Assembly: GCF_007671725.1 (NCBI RefSeq)
Contig: NZ_VCNM01000001.1
Coordinates: 372,001 to 436,000 of the forward strand
From: Halorubrum depositum
GTDB taxonomy: Archaea > Halobacteriota > Halobacteria > Halobacteriales > Haloferacaceae
Length of the DNA: 64,000 nucleotides
Reading direction: 5' to 3'
Shown here piece by piece: positions 51,167-60,849 of this stretch; within the stretch, counting starts at the first letter, position 1, and the number at the start of each line of letters is the position of its first letter. A program made the translations under genes and the position numbers. The notes below the pieces were generated by a model. It searched no databases. It worked only from the letters and a program-made list of their open reading frames with translations, and was not told the DNA's origin.

Positions 51167-52972
51167 ATGACCGACCACTTCGAGGTCCACGAGCGCGACG
51201 GCGCCGCCCGACTCGGGGAGCTGCGGCTCGCCGAGCCGGTGACGACGCCGGCGCTCGCGGACCCGTTCCTCGAGGACGCGGGCAGCCTCTGGGCCGGCGA
51301 CCGCGAGGTCCCCGACGGCGACGACGACGACGCGCTCACGGTCCTGCCGCACCGCTCGTTCCCCGCGGGGACCCGCGCGGAGGTCCGCGAGTCGTTCGCG
51401 GTCGACCATCCCGACGTCGACTACCCCTCCGCGGCCGTCGTCGACAGCGCGGGCGCCCGCGACGTCGGCGCCGACGCGTACCTGCTCTCGGACGCGTCCG
51501 GGTTCGTCGGCCACGGCGAGGCGTTCCGCGACGCGATCCTGGCGGCGAAGGAGTCGCTACCGGCCGACACCGCGCTGTTCCTCTCCGGGGTCGCCACGCC
51601 GCTGAACGTCGCCGTCCTCGCGTACGCCGGCGTCGACCTCGTGGACGCGACGCTCGCCCGGACGAAGGGGACGCAGGGGAAGTATCTCACCGCCGACGCC
51701 GAGCACTTCCTCGAGGACCTCGACGAGCTGCCGTGCGCCTGTCCCGCCTGCGCGACGCCGCGCGACGAGTTCACCCGCGCCGACTGCGCCGATCACAACG
51801 TGAACGCGATCCGCGCCGAGCTCCGACGGGTCCGCGAGCGGATCCGAGCGGGTCGCCTCCGGGACTACGTCGAGGGCCAGGCCCGTCACGAGCAGTGGCT
51901 CACGGCCGCGTTTCGCGAGTTCGACGACCAGTGGGGGTATCTGGAGGAGCGGACGCCGCTCATGCGCGACGCCGAAGTGACGGCGGCGAGCGCGGAGACG
52001 CTGGACCGCGTCGAGATCCGGCGGTTCGCCGACCGCGTGACGAGGCGGTACCGAAATCGGTTCACCGACCAGCCGCTCGTGCTGGTGCCCTGCTCGGCGA
52101 CGAAGCCGTACAGCGACTCCCAGAGCCACGGGCAGTTCCACGACGCGATCCAGTGGCGCGGCCACACCGTCTCGATGACGTCGCCGATCGGCGTGGTCCC
52201 CCAGGAGCTGGAGACGACGTACCCGGCGCAGCACTACGACGCGGTCGTCACCGGCGACTGGAGCGAGGACGAGGTCGGATTCGTCGCCGAGGTGCTGCGG
52301 CGGTACCTGAAGCGGAACGACTACTCGCGGGTGATCGCGCACGTCCCCGAGGACGGCTACCGCGAGATCTGCGAGCGCGTCGAGGACGACCCCGCGGTCG
52401 ACCTCCCCTTCGAGTACACCTGCGTCGGCCACCCGACGAGCGACGAGTCGCTCGGGGAGCTCAACGCCGCGTTACAGGGCGAGCCAGCCTACAGCAAGCG
52501 CGAGCGCGAGCACAACACGGTTCGGGCGCTCGCCGACTACCTGCTCGGCGACGGCGCCGGCGACGACCTGTTCGGCGGGCCGGGCGAGGCCGACATCCGA
52601 ACGACCGGACGCTACCCCAAGCTCCAGGTGTGGGGCGACGACCCCGACGCCGGCCGCGAGGGCGAGCCGGGCGAGCAGCTCGCCACGATGGTTCCCCAGT
52701 ACGGCACTCTCTCGTTCACCCTCGCCGGTGCGCGCCGCTGGGCCGAGAGCGACGCCCCCACCAAGCGCGTCGAGATCGACCCGTTCGTCCCGCACGGCTC
52801 CGTCCTGGCGCCCGGCGTCGTCGACGCTGACGACGGCATCCGCGTCGGCGACGAGGTCGTCATCGAGGGGCCGAAGGCGTTCGCGGTCGGCCGCGCCGAG
52901 ATGTCCGGCCCGGAGATGGTCGACTCGACGCGCGGCGTCGCCAGCGAGGTCCGGCACGTCGACGAGAAGTGA
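51167..52972 (+). CDS. arcS: Archaeosine synthase ArcS (TgtA2)
   Basis: The 601-residue protein from ATG 51167 is a TGT-family paralogue with the zinc site CACPACATPRDEF. It has the ArcS-specific core PLVLVPCSATKPYSDSQSHGQFHDAI (residues about 305-330) and a C-terminal PUA domain (KRVEIDPFVPHGSVLAPGVVDAD, GDEVVIEGPKAFAVGRAEMSG). It converts preQ0-modified tRNA to archaeosine using lysine/glutamine-derived nitrogen and sulfur chemistry as known for ArcS. The ORF could start at 51047, but the 51167 ATG gives the family start. Confidence 0.95.
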   Translation: MTDHFEVHERDGAARLGELRLAEPVTTPALADPFLEDAGSLWAGDREVPDGDDDDALTVLPHRSFPAGTRAEVRESFAVDHPDVDYPSAAVVDSAGARDVGADAYLLSDASGFVGHGEAFRDAILAAKESLPADTALFLSGVATPLNVAVLAYAGVDLVDATLARTKGTQGKYLTADAEHFLEDLDELPCACPACATPRDEFTRADCADHNVNAIRAELRRVRERIRAGRLRDYVEGQARHEQWLTAAFREFDDQWGYLEERTPLMRDAEVTAASAETLDRVEIRRFADRVTRRYRNRFTDQPLVLVPCSATKPYSDSQSHGQFHDAIQWRGHTVSMTSPIGVVPQELETTYPAQHYDAVVTGDWSEDEVGFVAEVLRRYLKRNDYSRVIAHVPEDGYREICERVEDDPAVDLPFEYTCVGHPTSDESLGELNAALQGEPAYSKREREHNTVRALADYLLGDGAGDDLFGGPGEADIRTTGRYPKLQVWGDDPDAGREGEPGEQLATMVPQYGTLSFTLAGARRWAESDAPTKRVEIDPFVPHGSVLAPGVVDADDGIRVGDEVVIEGPKAFAVGRAEMSGPEMVDSTRGVASEVRHVDEK

Positions 52973-53139
52973 ACGCGTCGGCGTTCCGGGAACCCACACC
53001 GAATCGGTTAGGGTGCGCGACTAAGGTGGCGCGGCCCCGTGGTGTAACCGTCAGAGGCACGCCTCCGAGTTCCCGCCGCAGTTCGCCGCAGTGCCCGCGG
53101 GGAAAGGGTTGAAACCGGTCAAGAGTGAACCGTCGCGTA

Positions 53140-53835
53140 ATGGCGTCCCAGAACTCCCCTCTGTCCGACGAGCGGGTGACGTACGTCGAATTCTCCCTTT
53201 CGAGCTCCGACCACCCCTTCGTCGCGGTGTCAGAGACTGACGGCGCAGAGGCGCTGCTGAGGGAGTTCATCCCGCGGGGAGCGGGGAGCTACGCCGAGTT
53301 CTTCTCGGTCGGCGGCGCCGAGCCCGAGACCGTCCTCGCGCACGCCGACGACCATCCGTCCGTGGAGGCGCGTCTCGTCGAGCGGTTCGAGGACGAGGTG
53401 CTGTTCGAGTTCGTCGTGGACGACGGGTGTCCCGCGGTCTTTCTCGGCGAGTCGGGCGCGCTCCCCTGCACCGTCGAGAGCCGAGGCGGGACCGGGACCG
53501 TGGGGGCGGAGGTCCCGCCGTCCGAGGACGTCACGACGGTCATCGACGGCTTCCTCGACGCCTATCCGGACGCCGAGCTGACGGTCAAACGAACGCAGCC
53601 CCACGGGACGCCGATCTTCGGACAGGGGTGTCTCCGCGCGGCCCTCGAAGCGGACATGACCGATCGCCAGCGGGACGTCCTCGAAGCGGCGCACGACTCC
53701 GGGTACTACGACTGGCCGCGAGCGGTCACCGCCGAGGAGCTCGCCGAGCGGTTCGACATCTGTCCGGCGACGTTCCACCAGCACCTCCGGGCCGCCGAAC
53801 AGAAGCTCGTCGCGCTGTCCCTCAGACGGAACTGA
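53140..53835 (+). CDS. Bacterio-opsin-activator-type HTH regulator
   Basis: The 231-residue protein from ATG 53140 (a GTG at 53125 is an alternative) has a sensory N-terminal part of the Bat family (VTYVEFSLSSSDHPFVAVSE). Its C-terminal HTH is the characteristic haloarchaeal bacterio-opsin activator type (MTDRQRDVLEAAHDSGYYDWPRAVTAEELAERFDICPATFHQHLRAAEQKLV). It is likely a one-component regulator, with no target identified. It could be co-transcribed with the small zinc protein that follows. Confidence 0.9.
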   Translation: MASQNSPLSDERVTYVEFSLSSSDHPFVAVSETDGAEALLREFIPRGAGSYAEFFSVGGAEPETVLAHADDHPSVEARLVERFEDEVLFEFVVDDGCPAVFLGESGALPCTVESRGGTGTVGAEVPPSEDVTTVIDGFLDAYPDAELTVKRTQPHGTPIFGQGCLRAALEADMTDRQRDVLEAAHDSGYYDWPRAVTAEELAERFDICPATFHQHLRAAEQKLVALSLRRN

Positions 53836-53909
53836 CGAGCGGCGTCGTGCGAGACGGCGACGACCGCCGAATCAGTAGCTTCAAAACCGCGCCGGACGGA
53901 TCCGCGCAC

Positions 53910-54074
53910 ATGGCGCTCGAAAAGGACGTAGACTGTCCCTCGTGCGGGGAGACCCAGTCGTTCTACCGGACCGCGGCGATGACCCTCCACCTCGGCGAGA
54001 AGACGAAGTGGCGCTGTCCCGAGTGCGGCTACGGCTACGTCGAGATCAACGGGATCGACACGCTCCCGGCCTGA
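53910..54074 (+). CDS. 54-residue zinc-ribbon protein
   Basis: The protein starts at ATG 53910 (MALEKDVDCPSCGETQSFYRTAAMTLHLGE) and has CPSCG and CPECG knuckles, about 28 residues apart, forming a classical zinc ribbon. It resembles a small conserved haloarchaeal family that I recall as DUF7838. It stands alone, 74 bp after the Bat-type regulator stop. The function is unknown. Confidence 0.85.
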   Translation: MALEKDVDCPSCGETQSFYRTAAMTLHLGEKTKWRCPECGYGYVEINGIDTLPA

Positions 54075-54221
54075 TCCGCGAGCGGGAGTCTGGACCCGCG
54101 GTCTCACGCACCCTCTCGTTCTCTCGCACCGCAACCGACCACCGGCGATAAAAAAAGCGAGACGACCGGCCGATTCCGGTCTCGTTCCGCGACCGATTAC
54201 GGTCCGCGACCGGGTCCGCGA

Positions 54222-55307
54222 TCAGTCGTCGCTTTCGGCGGCGGGCGGCTCCTCCGGTTCTCCCTCGGCCTCTCCGTCCTCCGCGGCCGTGATCGGGTCG
54301 TTCTCCTCCTCGGTGAAGCCGGCGGACTCCTCCTGTCGGGCCGACGCCTCGGGGTCGAAGCGCGCCTCGACGTCCTGGTACCGCGGGACGAAGGAGAGCT
54401 CGTGGTGGCTCTCCGTCTCGTGGCCGAGGTAGCGGTCCTCGAGGTCGAACTGCGCTTGCTCGTCGTTCTCGGCGATGTTCTGCATGTCCTCGTACACCGC
54501 GTGGGCGCCCGAGTGGAGCCCGTAGAGGGTGATGAAGATGTACTGGTAGCCGAGGTCGCCGAGCTCCTCGAAGGTGAGCGGGTCCTCCTGCTCGCTCCAC
54601 GCGAACGACGAGGAGTAGTTGAAGGCGAGGTCGAGGTCTGGGTGGGTCTCGTGGATCGTCTCGGCGTACTCGATCGCGTCCTCGCGGGACGGGTCGGGCA
54701 TCTCCGGCCAGACGAGGTCGACGCCGGCGTCGGCGTAGATCCGGCCGCGTTCGAGGTGCTCCTCCCAGTCGCCGTTGGCGGAGCCGTACGCGTCGGTCCG
54801 CGCGATGATCACCGTGTCCTCGCTCTGCCTCGCGTCGACGGCCGCCTCGAAGCGCGACCGCGCCTGTTCGCGGGAGGCGATCTGCTTGCCGGCGATGTGG
54901 CCGCAGCGCTTCGGCGAGGTCTGGTCCTCGATGTGGACGGCGGCGACCCCGGCCTTCTCGTACTCGCGGACCGCCCGGCGGACGTTGTGGACGCCGCCGT
55001 AGCCGGTGTCGCAGTCGGCGACGACCGGGAGGTTCGTCGCCTCGACCATCCGCTTGGCGTTGTCGACCATCTCGGTCATCGTGACCATCTCCAGGTCGGG
55101 GAAGCCGAACTGGCCGAGCACGGTCGAGTAGCCGCTCATGTAGGCGGCGTCGACCCCGGCCATCTCCGCGAGGCGGGCGTCGAGCGCGTGGTAGATCCCG
55201 GGCGCGAACGTGTACTCCTGCTCCGCGAACAGCTCGCGGAGCCGGCGGCCGGCCGGGTTGTCGATATCTCTCTGGAAGACGTCGTCGTCGAGTTCGTTGG
55301 GATGCAT
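54222..55307 (-). CDS. aceA: Isocitrate lyase
   Basis: The 361-residue protein starts at ATG 55307 ([27 protein letters not shown]). Motifs of the PEP-mutase/isocitrate lyase fold are DCDTGYGG (Mg site), [20 protein letters not shown] (catalytic Cys in KRCGH) and [10 protein letters not shown]. It splits isocitrate into glyoxylate and succinate in the glyoxylate bypass. The C-terminal tail is acidic. No malate synthase gene lies beside it in the window. The gene is preceded by two small ORFs. Confidence 0.95.
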   Translation of the reverse strand: MHPNELDDDVFQRDIDNPAGRRLRELFAEQEYTFAPGIYHALDARLAEMAGVDAAYMSGYSTVLGQFGFPDLEMVTMTEMVDNAKRMVEATNLPVVADCDTGYGGVHNVRRAVREYEKAGVAAVHIEDQTSPKRCGHIAGKQIASREQARSRFEAAVDARQSEDTVIIARTDAYGSANGDWEEHLERGRIYADAGVDLVWPEMPDPSREDAIEYAETIHETHPDLDLAFNYSSSFAWSEQEDPLTFEELGDLGYQYIFITLYGLHSGAHAVYEDMQNIAENDEQAQFDLEDRYLGHETESHHELSFVPRYQDVEARFDPEASARQEESAGFTEEENDPITAAEDGEAEGEPEEPPAAESDD

Positions 55308-55312
55308 GGGTG

Positions 55313-55420
55313 TCACTCCGCGGTGTCGCCGTCGGTGAACTGATAGGTCGCGCGTCGCGTGAACGTCGTCGGGTCCGGTCGCGGTCCGCGCCCGGTCCCC
55401 GCCAGCGGGACGGCGCTCAT
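55313..55420 (-). CDS. 35-residue ORF upstream of aceA
   Basis: The reading [15 protein letters not shown] then [18 protein letters not shown] begins at ATG 55420 and ends 6 bp before the aceA start. Its ATG overlaps the stop of the ORF upstream as ATGA. It may be a short coupling peptide or regulatory leader. Codon-level support is limited to the tight spacing, so this is tentative. Confidence 0.4.
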   Translation of the reverse strand: MSAVPLAGTGRGPRPDPTTFTRRATYQFTDGDTAE

Positions 55421-55791
55421 CGCGACCCCCCGTCGGTCCGCGGGCGGCGGGTCGGACGCAGGTCGGGGACTAGCGGCGCGTCCCGCTCCCCGTCGGTCGG
55501 CGGCGGGCTCGGGCGACGCGGGGTGTCGGTCGCGGTCGACCCCGTCGTCGACGTCCGGATCGTGGGGACGATCGGCGCACCCGCTTCCTCGGTGATCGGC
55601 GTGCGGCCGGGGATCGGGCGGGGAGAAGCGTCAGCGGTCGTCTGCTGGTCTGTCGGTCGGGTCCTCTCGGGCGTCGTGGTGTCGTCAGGTGTCGTCATCG
55701 GATCGTGTGGGTGGTTGCGGTGGTCGTCTGATGATCGGTCGGTCGGCGTATCGTGCTGCCGCGTGTCCGGATACGGGTACTGACATTGCAC
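55417..55791 (-). CDS. Pro/Thr-rich hypothetical protein upstream of aceA
   Basis: The 124-residue low-complexity protein starts [20 protein letters not shown] and is rich in Pro, Thr, Asp and Arg, with no recognisable domain. An internal Met near residue 32 is an alternative start. Its position in the aceA upstream chain, with an ATGA overlap to the next small ORF and an AT-rich promoter directly before it, argues that it is translated. The composition differs from typical acidic globular haloarchaeal proteins. The function is unknown. Confidence 0.45.
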   Translation of the reverse strand: MQCQYPYPDTRQHDTPTDRSSDDHRNHPHDPMTTPDDTTTPERTRPTDQQTTADASPRPIPGRTPITEEAGAPIVPTIRTSTTGSTATDTPRRPSPPPTDGERDAPLVPDLRPTRRPRTDGGSR

Positions 55792-55870
55792 TCGGTTCGT
55801 TCGGAGGGATGGTAATAAACATAATGATCGATAATGATAATATTCGTTAATGTGTTTTACGCCTTTAAAT
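55792..55870. promoter_or_regulatory. AT-rich divergent promoter region (aceA side and thiL side)
   Basis: The stretch GGTAATAAACATAATGATCG, the following ATAATGATAATATTCG and TTTACGCCTTTAAATGATG is strongly AT-rich compared with the flanks. TATA-like TAATATT/TTTAAAT elements lie in both directions. TTTAAAT at about 55863 is placed for transcription toward thiL, and the ATTATCATTATCG block for the aceA side. Confidence 0.4.
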
Positions 55871-55976
55871 GATGCGTGGTACCACGGAACACGGCCGCGG
55901 ATCGAGGGCGTCGAGCGTGCAGATCGCGAGCGCCGGACCGATCCATACTAACCGGGTCCGGCGCGTTGTCTCGCCC

Positions 55977-56870
55977 GTGAACGAGCGCGACGCGCTTCGC
56001 CGGCTGGCTGCCGACCTGCCGCACGCGGGCGACGACGCCGCCGTCGTCGGCGACACCGTCATCACGACCGACATGCTCCACGAGCGCACCGACTTCCCGC
56101 CGGGGACCACGCGGTACACCGCCGGGTGGCGCGCGGTCGGCGCGTCGCTCTCGGACGTGGGGGCGATGGGCGCGAGCGCGACCGCCGCGGTCGCCGTCTA
56201 CGCCGACAGCGCCTTCGACCCCGACCAACTGGACCGGTTCGTCGCCGGCGCGGTCGACGTCTGCGAGGCGGTCGGCGCCGAGTACGTCGGCGGCGACCTC
56301 GACGACCACGAGGAGTTCACGACCGCCTCGACCGCGATCGGCGACGTTTCAGACGCCGGCCCGGTAACGCGCTCGGGGGCGGCCCCGGGCGACGCGCTCT
56401 GCGTCACCGGCGAGTGGGGGCGGTCGGCGGCCGCGCTCCGGCTCTTCGAGCGCGGCGACGACGCCGCGGTCGAACGCGCCAATGAACTCTTCCGGTTCAC
56501 GCCCCGCGTCGCCGACGGGGTCGCGCTCGCCGGGCGCGCGACCGCGATGATGGACTCCTCGGACGGCCTCGCCCGGTCGCTCCACCAGCTCGCGGAGGCG
56601 AGCGAGGTCGGCTTCGCGCTCGACCGCGACCGTCTCTCCGTCCACCCCGCTGTCGAGGACGTGGCGGAGGACTCGACCGACCGGTTCGAGCTCGCCGCGC
56701 ACTTCGGCGAGGACTTCGAGCTCGTCTGCGCGGTGCCCGAAGGCGACCTCGACGCGGCCCGCGAGAACTGCCCGTCCGGGCTCACACGCGTGGGCACCGT
56801 CGTCGACGCCGCCGACGGGGTGACCGCCGACGGCGACCCCCTCCCTGACCGCGGCTACACGCACGGGTAG
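55977..56870 (+). CDS. thiL: Thiamine-monophosphate kinase
   Basis: The 297-residue protein from GTG 55977 (VNERDALRRLAADLPHAGDDAAVV) is of the PurM/ThiL fold. Motifs include GDDAAVVGDTVITTDMLHERTDFP, LSDVGAMGASATAAVAVYA, GGDLDDHEEFTTASTAIGDV and MMDSSDGLARSLHQLAE. It phosphorylates thiamine monophosphate to the diphosphate. The frame extends upstream to 55869 but family length favours 55977. Confidence 0.93.
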   Translation: MNERDALRRLAADLPHAGDDAAVVGDTVITTDMLHERTDFPPGTTRYTAGWRAVGASLSDVGAMGASATAAVAVYADSAFDPDQLDRFVAGAVDVCEAVGAEYVGGDLDDHEEFTTASTAIGDVSDAGPVTRSGAAPGDALCVTGEWGRSAAALRLFERGDDAAVERANELFRFTPRVADGVALAGRATAMMDSSDGLARSLHQLAEASEVGFALDRDRLSVHPAVEDVAEDSTDRFELAAHFGEDFELVCAVPEGDLDAARENCPSGLTRVGTVVDAADGVTADGDPLPDRGYTHG

Positions 56871-56947
56871 GTCGGACGGACGGGCGAGGAGACGGGCCGG
56901 GCGCGCGAACCGCCGGACCTTATGAGCTCGGCCCCGTCGCCCCGACC

Positions 56948-57505
56948 ATGCCGACCGAGACGGAGCGGATGCTGTCCGGAGAGGCCTACGACTCGAGCGA
57001 TCCGACGCTCGTCGCCGACCGCGAGCGCGCCCGCGACCTCGCCCGCCGCTACAACGCGACGAGCGAGGCCGAGCGGGATCGGCGCGAGCGGCTCCTCCGC
57101 GAACTGTTCGACGCGGTCGGAGAGGGCCCGACCGTCCAGCCTCCGTTCCGGTGCGACTACGGCTACAACGTCGCCGTCGGCGACGACTTCTTCGCGAACT
57201 ACGGCTGCGTCTTCCTCGACTCGAATCCGATCGCCTTCGGTGACCGCTGTCTGCTCGGCCCGGGCGTTCACGTCTACACCCCGACGCACCCGCTCGACCC
57301 CGAGGAGCGCGCGACCGGCCGCGAGCGCGCGGAGCCGGTGACCGTCGGCGACGACGTCTGGATCGGCGGGCGCGCCGTGCTCAACCCCGGCGTGACCGTG
57401 GGCGACGGCGCGGTGATCGCCTCGGGCGCGGTCGTCGCGGAAGACGTCCCGGCGCGGACCGTGGTCGGCGGGAACCCGGCGCGAGTGATCCGGGAGATCG
57501 AGTGA
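56948..57505 (+). CDS. Maltose/galactoside O-acetyltransferase family (left-handed beta-helix)
   Basis: The 185-residue protein has a Mac domain (SGEAYDSSDPTLVADRERARDLARRYNATSEAERDRRERLLREL) and hexapeptide repeats (VGDDVWIGGRAVLNPGVTVGDGAVIASGAVVAEDVP). The catalytic His lies in THPLD, following CLLGPGVHVYTPTHP. It acetylates sugars or related acceptors with acetyl-CoA and should be a trimer. The substrate is unknown. Confidence 0.92.
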   Translation: MPTETERMLSGEAYDSSDPTLVADRERARDLARRYNATSEAERDRRERLLRELFDAVGEGPTVQPPFRCDYGYNVAVGDDFFANYGCVFLDSNPIAFGDRCLLGPGVHVYTPTHPLDPEERATGRERAEPVTVGDDVWIGGRAVLNPGVTVGDGAVIASGAVVAEDVPARTVVGGNPARVIREIE

Positions 57506-57523
57506 GAGCGGAGGAGGGAAGCC

Positions 57524-58378
57524 CTACGCCAGCGCGTCGGCGAGGACGGGGGCGACGCTGACGACGCTGCAGCCGCGCTCGATGGTGTCGCTGCCGACGA
57601 TGCGATCGACGCCGGCGCCGCGCAGCTTCGTCACGGCGTTGGCGGCGAGCATGGGGTGGACGCAGGCCGCGAGCACCGTCGCCGCGCCGCGGTCGTTCAG
57701 CACGGCCACCGACTCGCTCATCGTCGACCCGGTGGCGACGATGTCGTCGACGACGACCACGTCCCGCCCCCCGACCGCGGCGTCCGACGGCGACACCGCG
57801 ACGGCGCCCGTCTCACGGTCGCGGTGCTTCTCGAAGTAGTCCGTCTCGCCGGCGCCGTACGCGTCCCGGACCGTCTCGGCGATGCCGACCGCGCCCTCGT
57901 CCGGCGCGAGGAACAGCGGCTCTGAGAGGCCGGTCGGCAGGGGATCGGCGAGGACGCCCGCCGCGTCGACCGTCTCGACGGCGACGTCGTAGAAGTCGGC
58001 GACGCCCGACTCGTGAGGGTTGACGAGGACGACGCGGTCGGTCCCGGTGGAGACCGCCCGCGCCATCGCCCGGGCGGAGACGGGCTCGCCGTCGCCGAAC
58101 GACTGGTCCTGCCGGGCGTACCCCATGTACGGGAGGACGGTCGTCACGCGCTCGGCGCCGGCCTCGCGGACGGCGTCCTGCAGCTGGAGCAGTTCGACCC
58201 ACGCCCGGTCGGAGTCGGTCGTCGCGACGACGACCGCCTCCTCGCCGTCGAAGTCGGGCACCGCCGCGAGCGTCTCCCCGTCCGGGAACCGGTCGTACGT
58301 CGGCGTCGCCAGCGGCCGGCCCGTCTCCTCGGCGAGCGCGGCCGCGAGCAGCTGTGAGCTGGATCCGGGAACGATCAT
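57524..58378 (-). CDS. prs: Ribose-phosphate pyrophosphokinase
   Basis: The 284-residue archaeal PRPP synthetase from ATG 58378 (MIVPGSSSQLLAAALAEETGRPLATPTYDRFPDGE) makes PRPP from ribose-5-phosphate and ATP. The RFPDGE, PYMGYARQDQSFGDGEPVSARAMA, and PRPP loop VVVVDDIVATGSTMSES motifs are present. The length is shorter than bacterial Prs, as in other archaeal class I types. It is convergent with the acetyltransferase gene. Confidence 0.94.
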   Translation of the reverse strand: MIVPGSSSQLLAAALAEETGRPLATPTYDRFPDGETLAAVPDFDGEEAVVVATTDSDRAWVELLQLQDAVREAGAERVTTVLPYMGYARQDQSFGDGEPVSARAMARAVSTGTDRVVLVNPHESGVADFYDVAVETVDAAGVLADPLPTGLSEPLFLAPDEGAVGIAETVRDAYGAGETDYFEKHRDRETGAVAVSPSDAAVGGRDVVVVDDIVATGSTMSESVAVLNDRGAATVLAACVHPMLAANAVTKLRGAGVDRIVGSDTIERGCSVVSVAPVLADALA

Positions 58379-58543
58379 GGGCGTCCGTTCCCCGGACACC
58401 GGTAAACCAGTTTCCTTACTCCGGCGGGGAGCGGCCGCCGAGAGCGGCTGTCACCGAACCGCCGTCGCGAGCCCCACGCGAGCGTGTGACGCACCGCGGC
58501 CACAGGGGCGGATATTTACGCGAGCGGCGGATACGACGCCGTA

Positions 58544-59194
58544 ATGACCGAAACAGGAGACCGAGTCGGTCTCGCCTGCCCGTCGTGTTCGCCGGGCGAG
58601 GAGACCGTCCACGAAGTGTTACGCCCCGGCGGGCAGGCGACCGTCCGCTGCACCGACTGCGATCACACGTACAAGACCGAGATCCCGGAGGAGGAGACCG
58701 TCGGGCTGAAGATCGTCGTCTCGCAGGACGGCGAGTCGTTCACCACCCGGATGGACGTCCCCGCGGACACCTACGTCGGGACCGGCGAGGAGTTCGTCGT
58801 CGACACCCCCGACGCGCTGATGCAGGTTCGGGTGACCGGGATCGAGGTCGGCCCGGAGCAGCGCGTCGAGGAGGCCGACGTCGAGGACGTGGAGACGCTG
58901 TGGACCCGCGCGGTCGACAACGTCTCCGTCCCGGTGACGCTCCACCCGAAGGACGGGAACGCCGACGAGACGCGCTCGATCCGCGTGAACGTCCCCGGCG
59001 ACTACGAGTTCACCGTCGGCGAGACGGTGGAGTTCGGCGACGAGGAGTTCGTCGTCGAGGGCGTCCAGATCCGCGAGGACGCCCCCGAGTACCGCCACGA
59101 GAAGCTGGACCACGACGGCGACTTCGCCTACGCGAAGGACTGCAAGCGGGTGTACGGCCGCGACGAGAGCCTGACGGCGTGGTCGGCCTGGTAG
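58544..59194 (+). CDS. HVO_0476-type zinc-finger protein
   Basis: The 216-residue protein has an N-terminal zinc-ribbon (LACPSCSPGEETVHEVLRPGGQATVRCTDCDHTYKTEI; CPSC and CTDC). Two beta-rich OB/SH3-like repeats follow (about 45-110 and 125-190; GEEFVVDTPDALMQVRVTGIEVG and GETVEFGDEEFVVEGVQIRED). It matches the haloarchaeal HVO_0476 family. The function is probably nucleic-acid binding, by domain pattern only. Confidence 0.88.
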   Translation: MTETGDRVGLACPSCSPGEETVHEVLRPGGQATVRCTDCDHTYKTEIPEEETVGLKIVVSQDGESFTTRMDVPADTYVGTGEEFVVDTPDALMQVRVTGIEVGPEQRVEEADVEDVETLWTRAVDNVSVPVTLHPKDGNADETRSIRVNVPGDYEFTVGETVEFGDEEFVVEGVQIREDAPEYRHEKLDHDGDFAYAKDCKRVYGRDESLTAWSAW

Positions 59195-59323
59195 GGGGCG
59201 TCGCGAGGGGCGGAGAGGGCGACCGCTCTCCGGCGAAGCGCTTCGAAAAAACGGTGGCACCGATGGGGGTGACCCACATCGAACACCGTCTGTGAGTGCG
59301 ACCGCGGCGTGGTCGGTGCGGCG

Positions 59324-59713
59324 TTAGATGACGCGGTTCTGCAGGTAGTCGAGGTGTTTCGCGTTGTAAACGATCTTGACCTCGTCGGTCGCCGGGCTCC
59401 CGATGCAGGTGAGACGGACGTTCTTCTCTTCGACCTCCTCGTCGGAGAGGATCTGCTGCATGTCCATCTCGATGTCGCCCTCCTTCACGATGGAGGCGCA
59501 GTTCGCACAGGCGCCGGCGCGGCACGAGAAGGGCCAGTCGTAGCCCTGCGCCTCGGCCGATTCGAGGATGTATTCGCCTTGGTTCACTTCGAGGGTGCCG
59601 TAGTCCTCGGCGTCGAGGTCGGCGTCGGCGGCCTCCTCGAACAGGTTGTCGTCGTCCATCGACCAGCCGTGGTCGTCGAGCACTTCGTAGTTGAGGTATT
59701 CTACTGTGGGCAT
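59324..59713 (-). CDS. Haloarchaeal plant-type 2Fe-2S ferredoxin
   Basis: The 129-residue protein from ATG 59713 ([39 protein letters not shown]) has the plant-type cluster motif CRAGACANC (Cys64, 69, 72) and the fourth Cys103 in [10 protein letters not shown]. An acidic N-terminal insertion after the first beta hairpin is characteristic of halophilic ferredoxins. It transfers electrons in pathways such as 2-oxoacid oxidation. Monocistronic. Confidence 0.95.
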   Translation of the reverse strand: MPTVEYLNYEVLDDHGWSMDDDNLFEEAADADLDAEDYGTLEVNQGEYILESAEAQGYDWPFSCRAGACANCASIVKEGDIEMDMQQILSDEEVEEKNVRLTCIGSPATDEVKIVYNAKHLDYLQNRVI

Positions 59714-59928
59714 CACCCGACGATTTAACGCCCTCCTCATTAGGCTTTGCTGTTCCCCACGTCTCGGCGTCCGATCGATCGACCGATCGAAGCCGATCGG
59801 GACCGAACGCGAGGCGATCGACGGCCGAACACGTTTCGCTCGCGCCGCGCGCGGGTCCTGACAACTCGTTATCACGACTGATACGTCGTGGGTAACAGTA
59901 AATAGCGAACGGCGCCTACGACTGTCCG

Positions 59929-60798
59929 ATGGGAGAGTCCGTCGTCGCCGACTTCGTCGGTCGCGTCCACGCCCCGGACGTCGGGAGCGACGAACCGGTG
60001 ACGGGGCGCGTGCTCCTGAGCGGACGCCGGCTGGTGCTCGCGACGGACGACGGGAAGACGACCGTCCCGCTCGCCGGCGTCTTCGACGTGGTCGTCGGCA
60101 CGGTCCCCGGCGACCTCCGGTCGTTTTTCAGCGACAGCGTCACCCTCGCGTACGAGCGCGGGAGCGAGCGGCGCACGGTCCTCGTCGAGGGCGAGCCGGA
60201 GGACATGGACCGGTTCACCCGCCTGCTGTTCAAGGCCCTGTTGCGCGACGTGATGGTCACCGTCCGGCACCCCGCGAAGGTGGGCGGGCGCGTCACGGAC
60301 GCCTCGGACCACGCGGCGTCGGTCGCGCTCTCGTCCGGTGCGATCCGCTTCGTCGACTGTCCCGATCCGTTCGAGGTCGACCTCTCCGCCGTGATCGACT
60401 ACGAGCGGACCGACCGGACACTCGCGGGGACGCAGCGGCCCGCGCTCGTGTTCCGTCACGTGGTCGACTCCCAGACGGTCACGTCGATCGCGACCGTTCC
60501 GAACGAGCGCACGCTGAACGTGCTCGGCCGGTACCTCAAGCTGGAGTACGACGACGCGATGGAGGAGCTCGAGTCGTTCGACCCGACCGAGGAGCAGCTG
60601 GAGATCCTCGTGTCGATCTACTCGGCCGGCGGCGAGGCGGACATCGCCGACGTCGTCACGGGCGACGTCACGCAGACGTCGATGATCCTCGACACGCTCC
60701 GCGAGGAGGGACTCGTCGTCGACGGCGAGTCGGGCGCGGCGCTCACGCGCAAGGGGCAGATGATCGTCACCTCGTACCTGGAGTCGGTCAACGCCTGA
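59929..60798 (+). CDS. CheF family archaellum-chemotaxis adaptor
   Basis: The 289-residue protein ([53 protein letters not shown]) has the CheF/DUF439 pattern and a C-terminal winged-helix-like part ([43 protein letters not shown]). In haloarchaea CheF links the chemotaxis protein CheY with the archaellum motor. It lies here with no other chemotaxis or arl gene in the window. Confidence 0.9.
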   Translation: MGESVVADFVGRVHAPDVGSDEPVTGRVLLSGRRLVLATDDGKTTVPLAGVFDVVVGTVPGDLRSFFSDSVTLAYERGSERRTVLVEGEPEDMDRFTRLLFKALLRDVMVTVRHPAKVGGRVTDASDHAASVALSSGAIRFVDCPDPFEVDLSAVIDYERTDRTLAGTQRPALVFRHVVDSQTVTSIATVPNERTLNVLGRYLKLEYDDAMEELESFDPTEEQLEILVSIYSAGGEADIADVVTGDVTQTSMILDTLREEGLVVDGESGAALTRKGQMIVTSYLESVNA

Positions 60799-60849
60799 CC
60801 GGGCGATCTCGGGGGAAGTTTCAAGCTCGTGCGGACGAAGGGTGTTCAC

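Noticed and set aside
53020-53110. Possible RNA gene before the Bat-type regulator
   Set aside because: GC-rich with some pairing potential, but no tRNA, SRP or known RNA fold could be built.
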